Shown one piece after another: positions 8,492 to 15,644 of a stretch of 47,640 nt of DNA (position 1 is the first letter of the stretch; every line of letters starts with the position of its first letter). Position numbers and translations under genes: made by a program. The stretch is from Deltaproteobacteria bacterium (lineage in GTDB: Bacteria; Desulfobacterota; GWC2-55-46): NCBI GenBank assembly GCA_015075075.1, contig JABTVA010000019.1:1-47640 (forward strand), read 5' to 3'. The notes under the pieces were generated by a model that ran no database searches, was not told the origin of the DNA, and saw only the letters and a program-made list of their open reading frames with translations.

Positions 8492-9682
8492 TTACAGGGT
8501 GATGTACTTTACGAGGGTCTCCACCCTGCCCGTCTCGGCGGCCTTGAGCGCCTCATTGAAGACCTCCACCGCGTCCTTTACCTTGTAGTCCCTCCCGCCG
8601 AGGCCGTATATCCTGTTCATGACCCTGGGCCTCGGGTCCAGGTCATAGAGCGCGGAGCGGACCTCGGAGAAGACCGGCCCGCCGAAGGCGTTCATGGAGT
8701 CCGCCCTGTCGAGCACCGTAATGGCCTTGCAGCCCTTCAATGCCCCGGCTATCTCCTGCCAGGGGAAGGGCCTGAAGAGCCTGGGCCTCAAGAGCCCCAC
8801 CTTCTTCCCCTCTTTACGGAGCGCGTCCACCGCGACCTTCGTGGTGCCAGCGGCGGAATTGAGGACCACTATCGCGGCCTCGGCGTCCTCGAGCCTGTAC
8901 GTCTCGAAGAGGCCGTACTCGCGGCCGAACCTCTTCCCGAAGTCCTTCATCACCTCGATGGCCGCGCCCTTGGCCCTTGTCATGGCCTCGGACTGCTGGC
9001 GCTTGAACTCGATATAGGTGTCCGGAAGGGTCATGGCGCCGAAGGTCGGGGCCTTGTCGGTATCGAGGAGCGAGGCCTTGGCGTTGTACGAGCCTATGAA
9101 CTGCCTGACCTCCTGGTCCTCGATGAGCGATATGTTCTCTATGGCGTGGCTCGTTATGAAGCCGTCCAGGCAAACCATCGCGGGAAGGAGCACGTCCTTG
9201 TGCTCGGCTATCCGGACGGCCATGAAGACGTTGTCATAGGCTTCCTGCACTGTCTCGGAGTAGAGCTGCACCCAGCCCGAGTCCCTTGCGCCCATCGAGT
9301 CCGAGTGGTCGCAGTGTATGTTTATGGGGGACGAGAGGGCCCTGTTCACGTTCGCGAGCACTATCGGGAGCCTCATGCCCGAGGCTATGTAGAGCATCTC
9401 CCACATGAGGGCAAGGCCCTGCGAGGAGGTCGCGGTCATGACGCGCGCCCCGGCGGCAGCAGCGCCTATGCAGGCGCTCATGGCCGAATGCTCGCTCTCG
9501 ACGGTTATGAGTTCAGTTGTGACCTCGCCGTCGGCCACGTAGCCCGAAAAATCCTCCACTATCTGGGTGGAGGGCGTTATCGGGTAGGCGGCGCAGACGT
9601 CGGGGTTTATCTGCTTCATGGCATAGGCCACGGCGGAATTCCCCGTGAGCCCCGTCTGCCCCTTGGTCGCCGTTATAGCCAT
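8492..9682 (-). CDS. porA: Pyruvate:ferredoxin oxidoreductase alpha subunit
   Basis: The 396-residue alpha subunit of a heterotetrameric pyruvate (2-oxoacid):ferredoxin oxidoreductase, which converts pyruvate, CoA and oxidised ferredoxin to acetyl-CoA, CO2 and reduced ferredoxin, or runs in reverse. The N-terminus GNSAVAYAMKQINPDVCAAY and YPITPSTQIVEDFS are typical of PorA. TVESEHSAMSACIGAAAAGAR and TSSQGLALMWEMLYIASGMR form the pyrimidine-binding fold, and LLRPRLFRPFPWQEI lies in the C-terminal domain. The length is normal. Its start overlaps the porD stop by one base (TAATG), indicating translational coupling. Two-oxoacid specificity cannot be proven from sequence, but pyruvate is likeliest given the PorA-like motifs and gene order G-D-A-B. 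Confidence 0.93.
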   Translation of the reverse strand: MAITATKGQTGLTGNSAVAYAMKQINPDVCAAYPITPSTQIVEDFSGYVADGEVTTELITVESEHSAMSACIGAAAAGARVMTATSSQGLALMWEMLYIASGMRLPIVLANVNRALSSPINIHCDHSDSMGARDSGWVQLYSETVQEAYDNVFMAVRIAEHKDVLLPAMVCLDGFITSHAIENISLIEDQEVRQFIGSYNAKASLLDTDKAPTFGAMTLPDTYIEFKRQQSEAMTRAKGAAIEVMKDFGKRFGREYGLFETYRLEDAEAAIVVLNSAAGTTKVAVDALRKEGKKVGLLRPRLFRPFPWQEIAGALKGCKAITVLDRADSMNAFGGPVFSEVRSALYDLDPRPRVMNRIYGLGGRDYKVKDAVEVFNEALKAAETGRVETLVKYITL

Positions 9683-9963
9683 TATTCGGCCTCCTCTACC
9701 ATTTTTATCGCCTTTACCTTGTCAGGGCACTCGGCCGCGCAGATGCCGCAGCCCTTGCAATGCTCAAGGTCGAACCCTGCCATCTTGCCTTCCTCGGTCA
9801 CGACCGCGGAGTCCGGGCACATGACCCAGCATATGAGGCAGCTCGTGCACTTATCAAGGTCCACTACCGGGCGGAGCTTCCTCCAGCCGCCGGTCGAATA
9901 ATCATGGGCCGTGCCGCCCTTTGGTATGACCCCGCCAAGGGGGTATTCCTTTTTCTCGACCAT
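9682..9963 (-). CDS. porD: Pyruvate:ferredoxin oxidoreductase delta subunit (2x[4Fe-4S] ferredoxin)
   Basis: A 93-residue ferredoxin-like subunit that carries electrons from the catalytic subunits to soluble ferredoxin. Two CxxCxxCxxxCP clusters are present: Cys39, 42, 45, 49 (CTSCLICWVMCP) and Cys69, 72, 75, 79 (CKGCGICAAECP). The first 35 residues form the usual PorD lead, including GGVIPKGGTAHDYSTGGWR. The gene shares one base with porA. It is separated from porG by about 190 bp, mostly a family B palindromic repeat, which is unusual inside such an operon. Confidence 0.93.
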   Translation of the reverse strand: MVEKKEYPLGGVIPKGGTAHDYSTGGWRKLRPVVDLDKCTSCLICWVMCPDSAVVTEEGKMAGFDLEHCKGCGICAAECPDKVKAIKMVEEAE

Positions 9964-9997
9964 TTATAGAATCCTTTCCGGGATTGTTCTTTCTATC

Positions 9998-10128
9998 AGG
10001 CTGCTGAAAAAGTCCATCTGCTTCGTTGTCTTCGTCGCTCGTCACTGCGGCGTACACGGAAAGTACGCCTCATTCCCAGTTCCCCTGTTCCAATGGGGGC
10101 CTCGCATCTGGAGCTTTTTGAGCAGCCT
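9998..10128. repeat. Palindromic repeat, family B copy 2, inside por operon
   Basis: Begins AGGCTGCTGAAAAAGTCCAT and ends GAGCTTTTTGAGCAGCCT, a long imperfect terminal inverted repeat. The core GTCTTCGTCGCTCGTCACTG and GGAAAGTACGCCTCATTCC match copy 1. A short tail to 10156 (TTTTTCCGCAACTGCT) resembles the tail of copy 1. It occupies the gap between porG and porD. Confidence 0.72.
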
Positions 10129-10156
10129 AAACGAACTTTGCGTTTTTCCGCAACTG

Positions 10157-10762
10157 CTAACCCCTTACTTCCTCGTAGCCCCTGCCCATTGCGGCCACGT
10201 TGCCTTCTATAACCTTGGGGCTGAACTTCTTGGAGTAGTTCTCCTTGAAGTTCTCGACAAGCCCCTCAAGAGTTATGAACGAGGTGGCCTTTGCCAGCGC
10301 CCCGAGCATGGGGGTATTGGGCATCATCCTGCCGACCGTTTCGATGGATATCTTCGCGGCGTCCAGGGTGAAGACCTTTACGTCCTTCCTCCCCTCGAGC
10401 CCCAGCTCTTTCCTCATCTCCTCCGGGCTCTTGGGCGTGTTCACTATGAATATCGCGTTTTCCGGGGTCCCCTCGGTAACTCCTCCAGAGGACTCCATGC
10501 CGCCCGCGAGGATCATGCCGATGAGAGTGGGGTCGGCTATGAGGACGTATCTCGGGTTCGTCACCTGGCAGTGGAGCCTTATCGGCTCTTCCGATATCCT
10601 GTTGTAGGCCTTGACCGGCGCTCCCATCCTCTCAGGGCCGAACTCGGGGAAGGCCTGGACGAATTTGCCTGACCGCAGGCACGCCTCGCCGAGGACCTTG
10701 GCCGCGGTCACGATACCCTGTTGGGCCCTTCCATGCCATCTTACCTCTATGTAGTTCTCCAT
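10157..10762 (-). CDS. porG: Pyruvate:ferredoxin oxidoreductase gamma subunit
   Basis: The gamma subunit (about 201 residues) of pyruvate:ferredoxin oxidoreductase. It begins MENYIEVRWHGRAQQGIVTA, with the glycine-rich WHGRAQQG turn typical of the family, and continues AFPEFGPERMGAPVKAYNRI. Near the C-terminus is the PNTPMLGALAKAT motif. The open frame extends to 10861, but the ATG at 10762 (or the adjacent one at 10765) follows AAGGAAGAGG and matches the family start; the upstream extension is charged and unlike PorG. It is the first por gene, following recR on the same strand (gap 152 bases from this start). Confidence 0.92.
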   Translation of the reverse strand: MENYIEVRWHGRAQQGIVTAAKVLGEACLRSGKFVQAFPEFGPERMGAPVKAYNRISEEPIRLHCQVTNPRYVLIADPTLIGMILAGGMESSGGVTEGTPENAIFIVNTPKSPEEMRKELGLEGRKDVKVFTLDAAKISIETVGRMMPNTPMLGALAKATSFITLEGLVENFKENYSKKFSPKVIEGNVAAMGRGYEEVRG

Positions 10763-10914
10763 CATCCTCTTCCTTGGCTGCCTCTGAAAACCGCCCTTTT
10801 CCACTGGCCTCGAAAAAAAACAGTCGAGTTCAGAGGCAGCTCCTTTGGATTGTTTTTCCATTCAAGCGCGGGCCCTGCTTTTAAAGCCCGACTCGCGCTC
10901 TCCCGCCCCTCTTC

Positions 10915-11511
10915 TTACAGCTCCCTTCGCCCTTCGAGCGCCCTGCCGAGCGTTGCCCCGTCCATGAATTCGACGTAGCTGCCGACGGGTATGCCGGAGG
11001 CAAGCCTGGTGACCCTTGCCCCGTAGGGCTTGAGGAGCTTCGTAAGGTAGGTGGAGGTGCCTTCCCCTTCGGAGTCGAAGCCGGTAGCGAGGATGACCTC
11101 GCCTACACCGCCGGCCTCAAGCCTTGAGACGAGCTCGCGTATCCTTATCTCCTCGGGCCCGACGCCCTTCAGCGGCGCGAGGTTTCCGTGGAGCACATGG
11201 TACCTACCCCTGTAGCCGCCCATGGATTCCAGCGCCATCATGTCCTTGAAATCGGAGACCACGCATATTATCGAATGGTCCCTCTGCGGGTCGGCGCATA
11301 TCCTGCACGGGTCTTCCTCGGAGAAGGTCATGCACACGGAGCAGAGCGCCACCTTGTCCTTGACCGAGGCTATTGCCCCGGCAAGGCCGGCGGCGAACTC
11401 CCTGTCCGAATTCAGGATGAAAAGCGCGAGCCTGGTGGCCGTCTTCTCCCCTATGCCCGGGAGCCTCGAAATAGCCCTTATCAGGTCATTTATAGGCCCC
11501 GCGTACTGCAT
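10915..11511 (-). CDS. recR: Recombination protein RecR
   Basis: RecR (198 residues) helps RecF and RecO load RecA at gapped DNA. The N-terminal helix-hairpin-helix ISRLPGIGEKTATRLALF is at about 14-31. The zinc finger has Cys57, 60, 69 and 72. The TOPRIM domain follows, with IICVVSDFKDMMALES and ILATGFDSEGEGTSTYL. The C-terminus has the family sequence ASGIPVGSYVEFMDGATLGR. The length is standard. It follows ybaB by about 110 bases in the conserved dnaX-ybaB-recR order. Confidence 0.97.
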   Translation of the reverse strand: MQYAGPINDLIRAISRLPGIGEKTATRLALFILNSDREFAAGLAGAIASVKDKVALCSVCMTFSEEDPCRICADPQRDHSIICVVSDFKDMMALESMGGYRGRYHVLHGNLAPLKGVGPEEIRIRELVSRLEAGGVGEVILATGFDSEGEGTSTYLTKLLKPYGARVTRLASGIPVGSYVEFMDGATLGRALEGRREL

Positions 11512-11620
11512 CCTTCAAAATCCATCCTTGTTCCGCCGGGCTCTATCCCGGAGATTCAAATCCAATTGGGCTTAAAAGGGCCGTGTTAAGGAGGCCCCCC
11601 GAAACCCCGGTATTTGGTGA

Positions 11621-11944
11621 TTAGAAGAGCCCGCCCGGAAGGTTAAGCCCCAGGCCTGAGGTAAGCTTGCCCATCTCCTCCTGGACCATCTCCTTGCTTT
11701 TCCTCAAACCCTCGCTTACCGCAGCCACTACAAGGTCCTGGAGCATTTCGATGTCCTTGGGGTCCACAACGGAATGGTCTATCTTGAGCGCGACAAGCTC
11801 CTGGCTGCCGTTTACCGTAGCGGTAACCATGCCGCCGCCGCTTGAGGCTTCGACCGTCTTCGAGGCAAGCTCCTTCTGCATCTGGGCCATCTTTTCCTGC
11901 ATCTTCTGGGCCTGCCTCATGAGATTGCCCAATTGCTTAGACAT
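11621..11944 (-). CDS. ybaB: YbaB/EbfC nucleoid-associated protein
   Basis: A 107-residue YbaB/EbfC-family DNA-binding protein, usually a dimer that coats and bends DNA. It shows the family pattern: the N-terminal QAQKMQEKMAQMQKELASK, then VEASSGGGMVTATVNGSQEL, then the C-terminal helix with MLQDLVVAAVSEGLRKSKEM. It ends GLNLPGGLF. Its ATG overlaps the dnaX stop by 8 bases, so translation is probably coupled, as in many bacteria where dnaX-ybaB-recR form one operon. Confidence 0.95.
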   Translation of the reverse strand: MSKQLGNLMRQAQKMQEKMAQMQKELASKTVEASSGGGMVTATVNGSQELVALKIDHSVVDPKDIEMLQDLVVAAVSEGLRKSKEMVQEEMGKLTSGLGLNLPGGLF

Positions 11945-13616
11945 TGGTCCTCCTCCGGTCCTCTATGATCCTCCCGCCGAGGATGCGGAGAGCATCCTTG
12001 ACGACTGGGTCCGTATCCTTTTTCGCTGAATGAGCGCCTGCGGCAACGCCGTTTATCCTTACCGATACGGGGCGCCCGTAAAACTCTCCGAGGCACGCCT
12101 CCAGGGCTTCCCTGTTTACCGAAAGCCTTGCCCCTGTCCTCGCCCCGGCGCTGATGTTTACTATGCCGTCCTGGAGCTCAAGGGCCGCATCCTTCAGAAG
12201 CTCCCGGAGCTCAGGCTTTCTCCTGCTTAAGAACCCGATTGGCCCGTCTGTTTCCGGGCAGGTTTTGGGCTTATTATCCGGGGCCCCGTCCCCATCCGCC
12301 CCGGCTCCTCGTTTCTCCGGAAGAGAATCGCTCGCGGCCTTTGCCTTCTCGACCGGCCTTGCTTCATTCTGCCCCTCTTTTTTCCAGGGGAGAGGGCCTC
12401 CGCTTCTTTCAGCGGCCGGCTTCGGGGCCGAAGGGATACTGCCCGCGCCGGGTACTGGACCGGGTCCCGGGCCGAGCCTTAAGGCCAGCGACTCAAGCCT
12501 TTCCATTACCGAGCCCAGGGGTTCGAGCTCGTCAAGGTGTGCCTCCGTGAGGAGCGCCATCTCGAGCGCGTATCTGGGGTGGGCCGACCTGGATACCTCT
12601 TCATAGCCCTTCGAGAGGACCGTGAAGATCATCTGGAGCCTCTCGTGCCCCACCCGCTCCGATATCGCCCGGAGCCTCTCGATTTCGCTGTCAGGGAGGT
12701 CGAGGAGGGCGCTTTCCCCGGTTGCCTTGAGTACGGCCAGGTCCCTCACATGCTCAAGGAGGTCGCTCAGGGCCTTCTTAAAATCATACCCAAAATTATA
12801 TACTTTTTCAACAATATTCAAACACGCGCCGGTGTCCTTGCCTATGACCGCCTCAGAGAGCTCGTACAGGACTGTCCTGGCCATGAGGCCCAGCGCCTCG
12901 GCCACGTCCGCCTCCCTGAGCTCTCCACCGGAGAAGGCCAGGGCCTGCTCAAGGAGGCTCTGGGAATCCCTCATGCTCCCGTCCGCTTCCCTCGCTATGA
13001 GATACAGGGCCTTGTCCTCGAATTTTATCCCCTCGCGCCCCGCTATCTCGACCAGGCGCGCCTGTATGGCCCTGAACGGTATCCTCTTGAAATCGAAGCG
13101 CTGGCACCTCGAGAGTATGGTCGCGGGTATCTTGTGCACCTCGGTGGTGGCGAATATGAAGACCGCGTGGGGCGGCGGCTCCTCGAGTGTCTTAAGGAGC
13201 GCGTTGAAGGCGGCCATAGAGAGCATGTGGACTTCGTCGATGATATAGACCTTGTACTTGCCATCGGACGGCACGTACCTTACGCTCTCGGATATCTCCC
13301 TTACGTTCTCCACGCCGTTATTGGAGGCGCCGTCAATCTCGATGACGTCTACAGAAGAGCCGAGCGCAACGCCCCTGCAGGACGGGCACTCGTTGCAGGG
13401 GTCCGCTGTCGGGCCCTCGGAGCAGTTCAGGCACTTGGAAAGGATTCGGGCCGCGGTGGTCTTCCCCACGCCCCTCGGCCCGGAGAAGAGATACGCGTGG
13501 GCGATTCTGCCGGAGGCGATGGCGTTCCTGAGCGTCTTCGTGACATGGGCCTGGCCCACGACCTCGTCAAAGACACCGGGCCGCCACTTCCGAGCTATTA
13601 CCTGGTAGGAAGACAT
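11937..13616 (-). CDS. dnaX: DNA polymerase III subunit tau/gamma
   Basis: The clamp-loader ATPase (559 residues). Walker A GPRGVGKT is at 46-53. Zinc-site cysteines lie at 65, 74, 77 and 80. The DEVH box is at 127-130, followed by TLEEPP, sensor-1 ATTE at about 156-159 and the SRC arginine-finger motif at 169-171. A proline-rich linker at about 385-410 (GPGPGPVPGAG) leads to the tau-specific C-terminal part. A run of six adenines occurs at codons 412-413; a -1 slip there would give a stop after four codons and a gamma-like product of about 417 residues (see findings). It heads the minus-strand operon and lies directly downstream of the SRP RNA gene. Confidence 0.96.
   Translation of the reverse strand: MSSYQVIARKWRPGVFDEVVGQAHVTKTLRNAIASGRIAHAYLFSGPRGVGKTTAARILSKCLNCSEGPTADPCNECPSCRGVALGSSVDVIEIDGASNNGVENVREISESVRYVPSDGKYKVYIIDEVHMLSMAAFNALLKTLEEPPPHAVFIFATTEVHKIPATILSRCQRFDFKRIPFRAIQARLVEIAGREGIKFEDKALYLIAREADGSMRDSQSLLEQALAFSGGELREADVAEALGLMARTVLYELSEAVIGKDTGACLNIVEKVYNFGYDFKKALSDLLEHVRDLAVLKATGESALLDLPDSEIERLRAISERVGHERLQMIFTVLSKGYEEVSRSAHPRYALEMALLTEAHLDELEPLGSVMERLESLALRLGPGPGPVPGAGSIPSAPKPAAERSGGPLPWKKEGQNEARPVEKAKAASDSLPEKRGAGADGDGAPDNKPKTCPETDGPIGFLSRRKPELRELLKDAALELQDGIVNISAGARTGARLSVNREALEACLGEFYGRPVSVRINGVAAGAHSAKKDTDPVVKDALRILGGRIIEDRRRTNV
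12364..12383 (-). promoter_or_regulatory. Candidate slippage site in dnaX for a gamma product
   Basis: The sense strand reads TGG AAA AAA GAG GGG in the zero frame. Reading one base back after the adenine run gives AGA GGG GCA GAA TGA, a stop almost at once. Flanking CCCC and GGGG could pair around the run. The phasing differs from the classic A_AAA_AAG heptamer, so transcript slippage or -1 slippage on AAA_AAA would be needed. This is inference. Confidence 0.4.
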
Positions 13617-13671
13617 TCAAATTGCCTTTTTTTCCATCAGGGGATTTGCCCGACAGAAGGATGGAGCAGGT

Positions 13672-13808
13672 CGGTTTGCGGACGCCGTTGATAGCCAGGC
13701 ACCCTTGCGGCACATGGGCGGAACTGCTACCGTTGCTTCCTTCCGGACCTGGCGGGGTTTACAGCCCTCCATTGCGCAAGACCCGGCTATCAACGGCTGC
13801 CGCAAACC
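13672..13808 (-). ncRNA. ffs: Signal recognition particle RNA (small bacterial type)
   Basis: On the minus strand the ends GGTTTGCGGCAGCCGTTGAT and ATCAACGGCGTCCGCAAACC pair as a long terminal stem. The apical region has the SRP domain IV signature CAGGTCCGGAAGGAAGCAAC, which includes the GGAA tetraloop and the Ffh-binding symmetric loop. The length (about 137 nt) suits a small SRP RNA. It lies just upstream of dnaX, a common position. With Ffh it targets membrane proteins. Confidence 0.9.
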
Positions 13809-14038
13809 TCTCCCGGATACGCTCCGGGCCTATTGATTATATACCAGAAAAAGACTTAAAGACCAAGCGCTCTTTTGATTCCGCTTGAAATAGGCAAGCT
13901 CGCCTTCGCAGGGCTCGAAGAGCGAGGTTTTCAGAGATTATGTCAAGTGCGGTCTCCGCGGCATATTCGTCCCTAAGTCCTTGGAAAATAACTGGATTGC
14001 AAGGCAAGAAGGGGCGTATAAGTTAGTCAGTATGACAT

Positions 14039-14174
14039 GGCAACCTCTGTAATTAGAGATTTTCCGTGACAGGAAGGCCGGGAATAAAAGCGGAGCATAT
14101 ATGACAATATGTGAGCATTTTTATTCACGGCCTGACACAGAGTCCGGGAAAAAGATCAATTTTTAGAGGTTGCC
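14039..14174. mobile_element. MITE-like element, family A copy 3
   Basis: Runs from GGCAACCTCTGTAATTAGAG to AATTTTTAGAGGTTGCC (136 bp). The inner inverted repeat is AATAAAAGCGGAGCATATAT with ATATGTGAGCATTTTTATT. The flanks ACAT and ACAC are nearly a 4-bp duplication. It ends 9 bases from the stop of the efflux outer-membrane gene. The rest of 13809-14183 shows no gene. Confidence 0.75.
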
Positions 14175-14183
14175 ACACCGTCT

Positions 14184-15644
14184 CTATTCTTCGGCCTCTC
14201 CACCCGCCTCCTCGAAGGCCTCCCAGCCTCCGCCGAGAGCGGTATAGAGCGTTATGAGGTTCAGTATGGCATCTGTTTCGCTCCTAACAAGCTCGTCCTC
14301 TGCGTTCACGAGCTCCCTCTCGGCATCCAGCACCGAGAGGAAGTCCTCCTCACCGGAATCAAAGAGGGCGCGCGCAAGCTCTACGGAACGCTGGCGGCTC
14401 TCGACCGCGTTTTGCAGGCGGTTTCGCGTATCGAGCTTCCGGGCGTAGCGGGTGAGCGCGGTTTCGGCGTCGGCCAGCGCGTCAAGGACGCTCTGCTCAT
14501 AGAGAGCCTCTGCCCGGTCAGCCTCGGCGCCTTCCGCATCTATGCGGGCGCGGAGAGCGCCGCCTTCGAATATCGGCCACCTCAAGAACGACCCGATGGA
14601 GAAGATGGTGCTGCCGGACTGGAAGAGGTCGCTTAATACCCTCGCGCTGCCGCCGACCACGCCCGTAAGGGAGAAGTCCGGGTAGAGGCGGGCTGTAGCA
14701 GCGCCGATATCGGCTGTCGAGGCCGCAAGCTCCCGCTCGGCCGCGCGCACATCGGGGCGGCGGCGGAGTATGTCGGAACGAAGCCCCACGGGCACCACGT
14801 CCGGAGGCGCGGGGAGCGGCTTTACCGCGCTCATCTCGCCGAGGAGCGCCTCTGGCGGCTGCCCGAGGAGGACCGAAAGGCGGAATATCCCGGCCCTCAT
14901 CTCGGCCTCGAGGTCGGGCAGGCGGGACTGGGTAAGCTCGAGCTGTCCGCGCGCCCGGCTCAAGTCGAACGCGCTCGCTTCCCCGAGCTGGAAAAGGGTG
15001 TCTACCAGCTTATAGGTGCGCTCCTGTAATCCGATATTCTTCTGTGTGATGGCTATCCGCTTCTGAAAGCCGCGGACGGCATAGTAGTTCCGGGCGGTTT
15101 CGGCGAGGACGGAAAGGAGGACTGCGCGGCGGTTTTCCTCGGCGCCGTCCACGCGCGCGCCAGCGGCTTCGGTAGCCCGGCGCGTCCCGCCGAATACGTC
15201 CAGCTCCCATGAGGAATCGATGGTGCCCGAGAAGGCGCTCGAAGTCTCTCCACCTGACCTCTGGCGCACTGCGGCTGCGTTTGCGCCCAGTGTCGGGTAG
15301 AAGGGCGCCGCGGACTCGCGCCGGAGAGAGCGCGCGCGGAGGACTGCCGCACGGGCGGCCTCAAGCTCCCTATTCTGGGCTGCCGCGGCGTTGATGTACT
15401 TCTCGAGCTGGGGGTCGCCAAGGACCGTCCACCAGTCCGTAGCCGCCTCCCGCGTGCCCGCCCCGCCTACCTCCTCAGAGAACCATTTGTCCTCTACAAG
15501 CGGCTCAGGCTTCACGTAATCCGGCCCGACCGCGCAGGAGGAAAGAAAAAGAGCGGTTAGAGCCGCTGACCCTATAAGCTTTAACCGGGGGAGAAACCCG
15601 CTATTTAAGACGGCCCTCCAGGGCCGTCTTGCCTCTGCCTTCAC
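14184..15644 (-). CDS. Outer-membrane efflux lipoprotein (NodT/OprM family)
   Basis: The outer-membrane channel of a tripartite RND efflux system (486 residues). A hydrophobic signal segment ends in the lipobox LSSC with Cys37, followed by AVGPDYVKPEP, the hallmark start of NodT/OprM proteins. Two repeated outer-membrane-factor domains follow, with long alpha-helical regions rich in Ala/Glu/Arg and motifs such as LGEASAFDLSRARGQLEL and LRRRPDVRAAERELAAS. The start is GTG at 15644, overlapping the pump stop as GTGA, so the two are coupled. A perfect 11-bp hairpin lies in the first codons (15607-15630). It exports substrates with the pump and fusion protein upstream; the substrate cannot be told from sequence. 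Confidence 0.92.
   Translation of the reverse strand: MKAEARRPWRAVLNSGFLPRLKLIGSAALTALFLSSCAVGPDYVKPEPLVEDKWFSEEVGGAGTREAATDWWTVLGDPQLEKYINAAAAQNRELEAARAAVLRARSLRRESAAPFYPTLGANAAAVRQRSGGETSSAFSGTIDSSWELDVFGGTRRATEAAGARVDGAEENRRAVLLSVLAETARNYYAVRGFQKRIAITQKNIGLQERTYKLVDTLFQLGEASAFDLSRARGQLELTQSRLPDLEAEMRAGIFRLSVLLGQPPEALLGEMSAVKPLPAPPDVVPVGLRSDILRRRPDVRAAERELAASTADIGAATARLYPDFSLTGVVGGSARVLSDLFQSGSTIFSIGSFLRWPIFEGGALRARIDAEGAEADRAEALYEQSVLDALADAETALTRYARKLDTRNRLQNAVESRQRSVELARALFDSGEEDFLSVLDAERELVNAEDELVRSETDAILNLITLYTALGGGWEAFEEAGGEAEE

Noticed and set aside
12378..12383. Classic E. coli-type A_AAA_AAG slippery heptamer in dnaX.
   Set aside because: The six A residues are in phase AAA_AAA_G, so the exact heptamer phasing is absent; kept only as a weaker slippage candidate.
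12537..13691. A 384-codon plus-strand open frame over dnaX.
   Set aside because: Antisense to dnaX, which has all the clamp-loader motifs; no motif in the plus frame.
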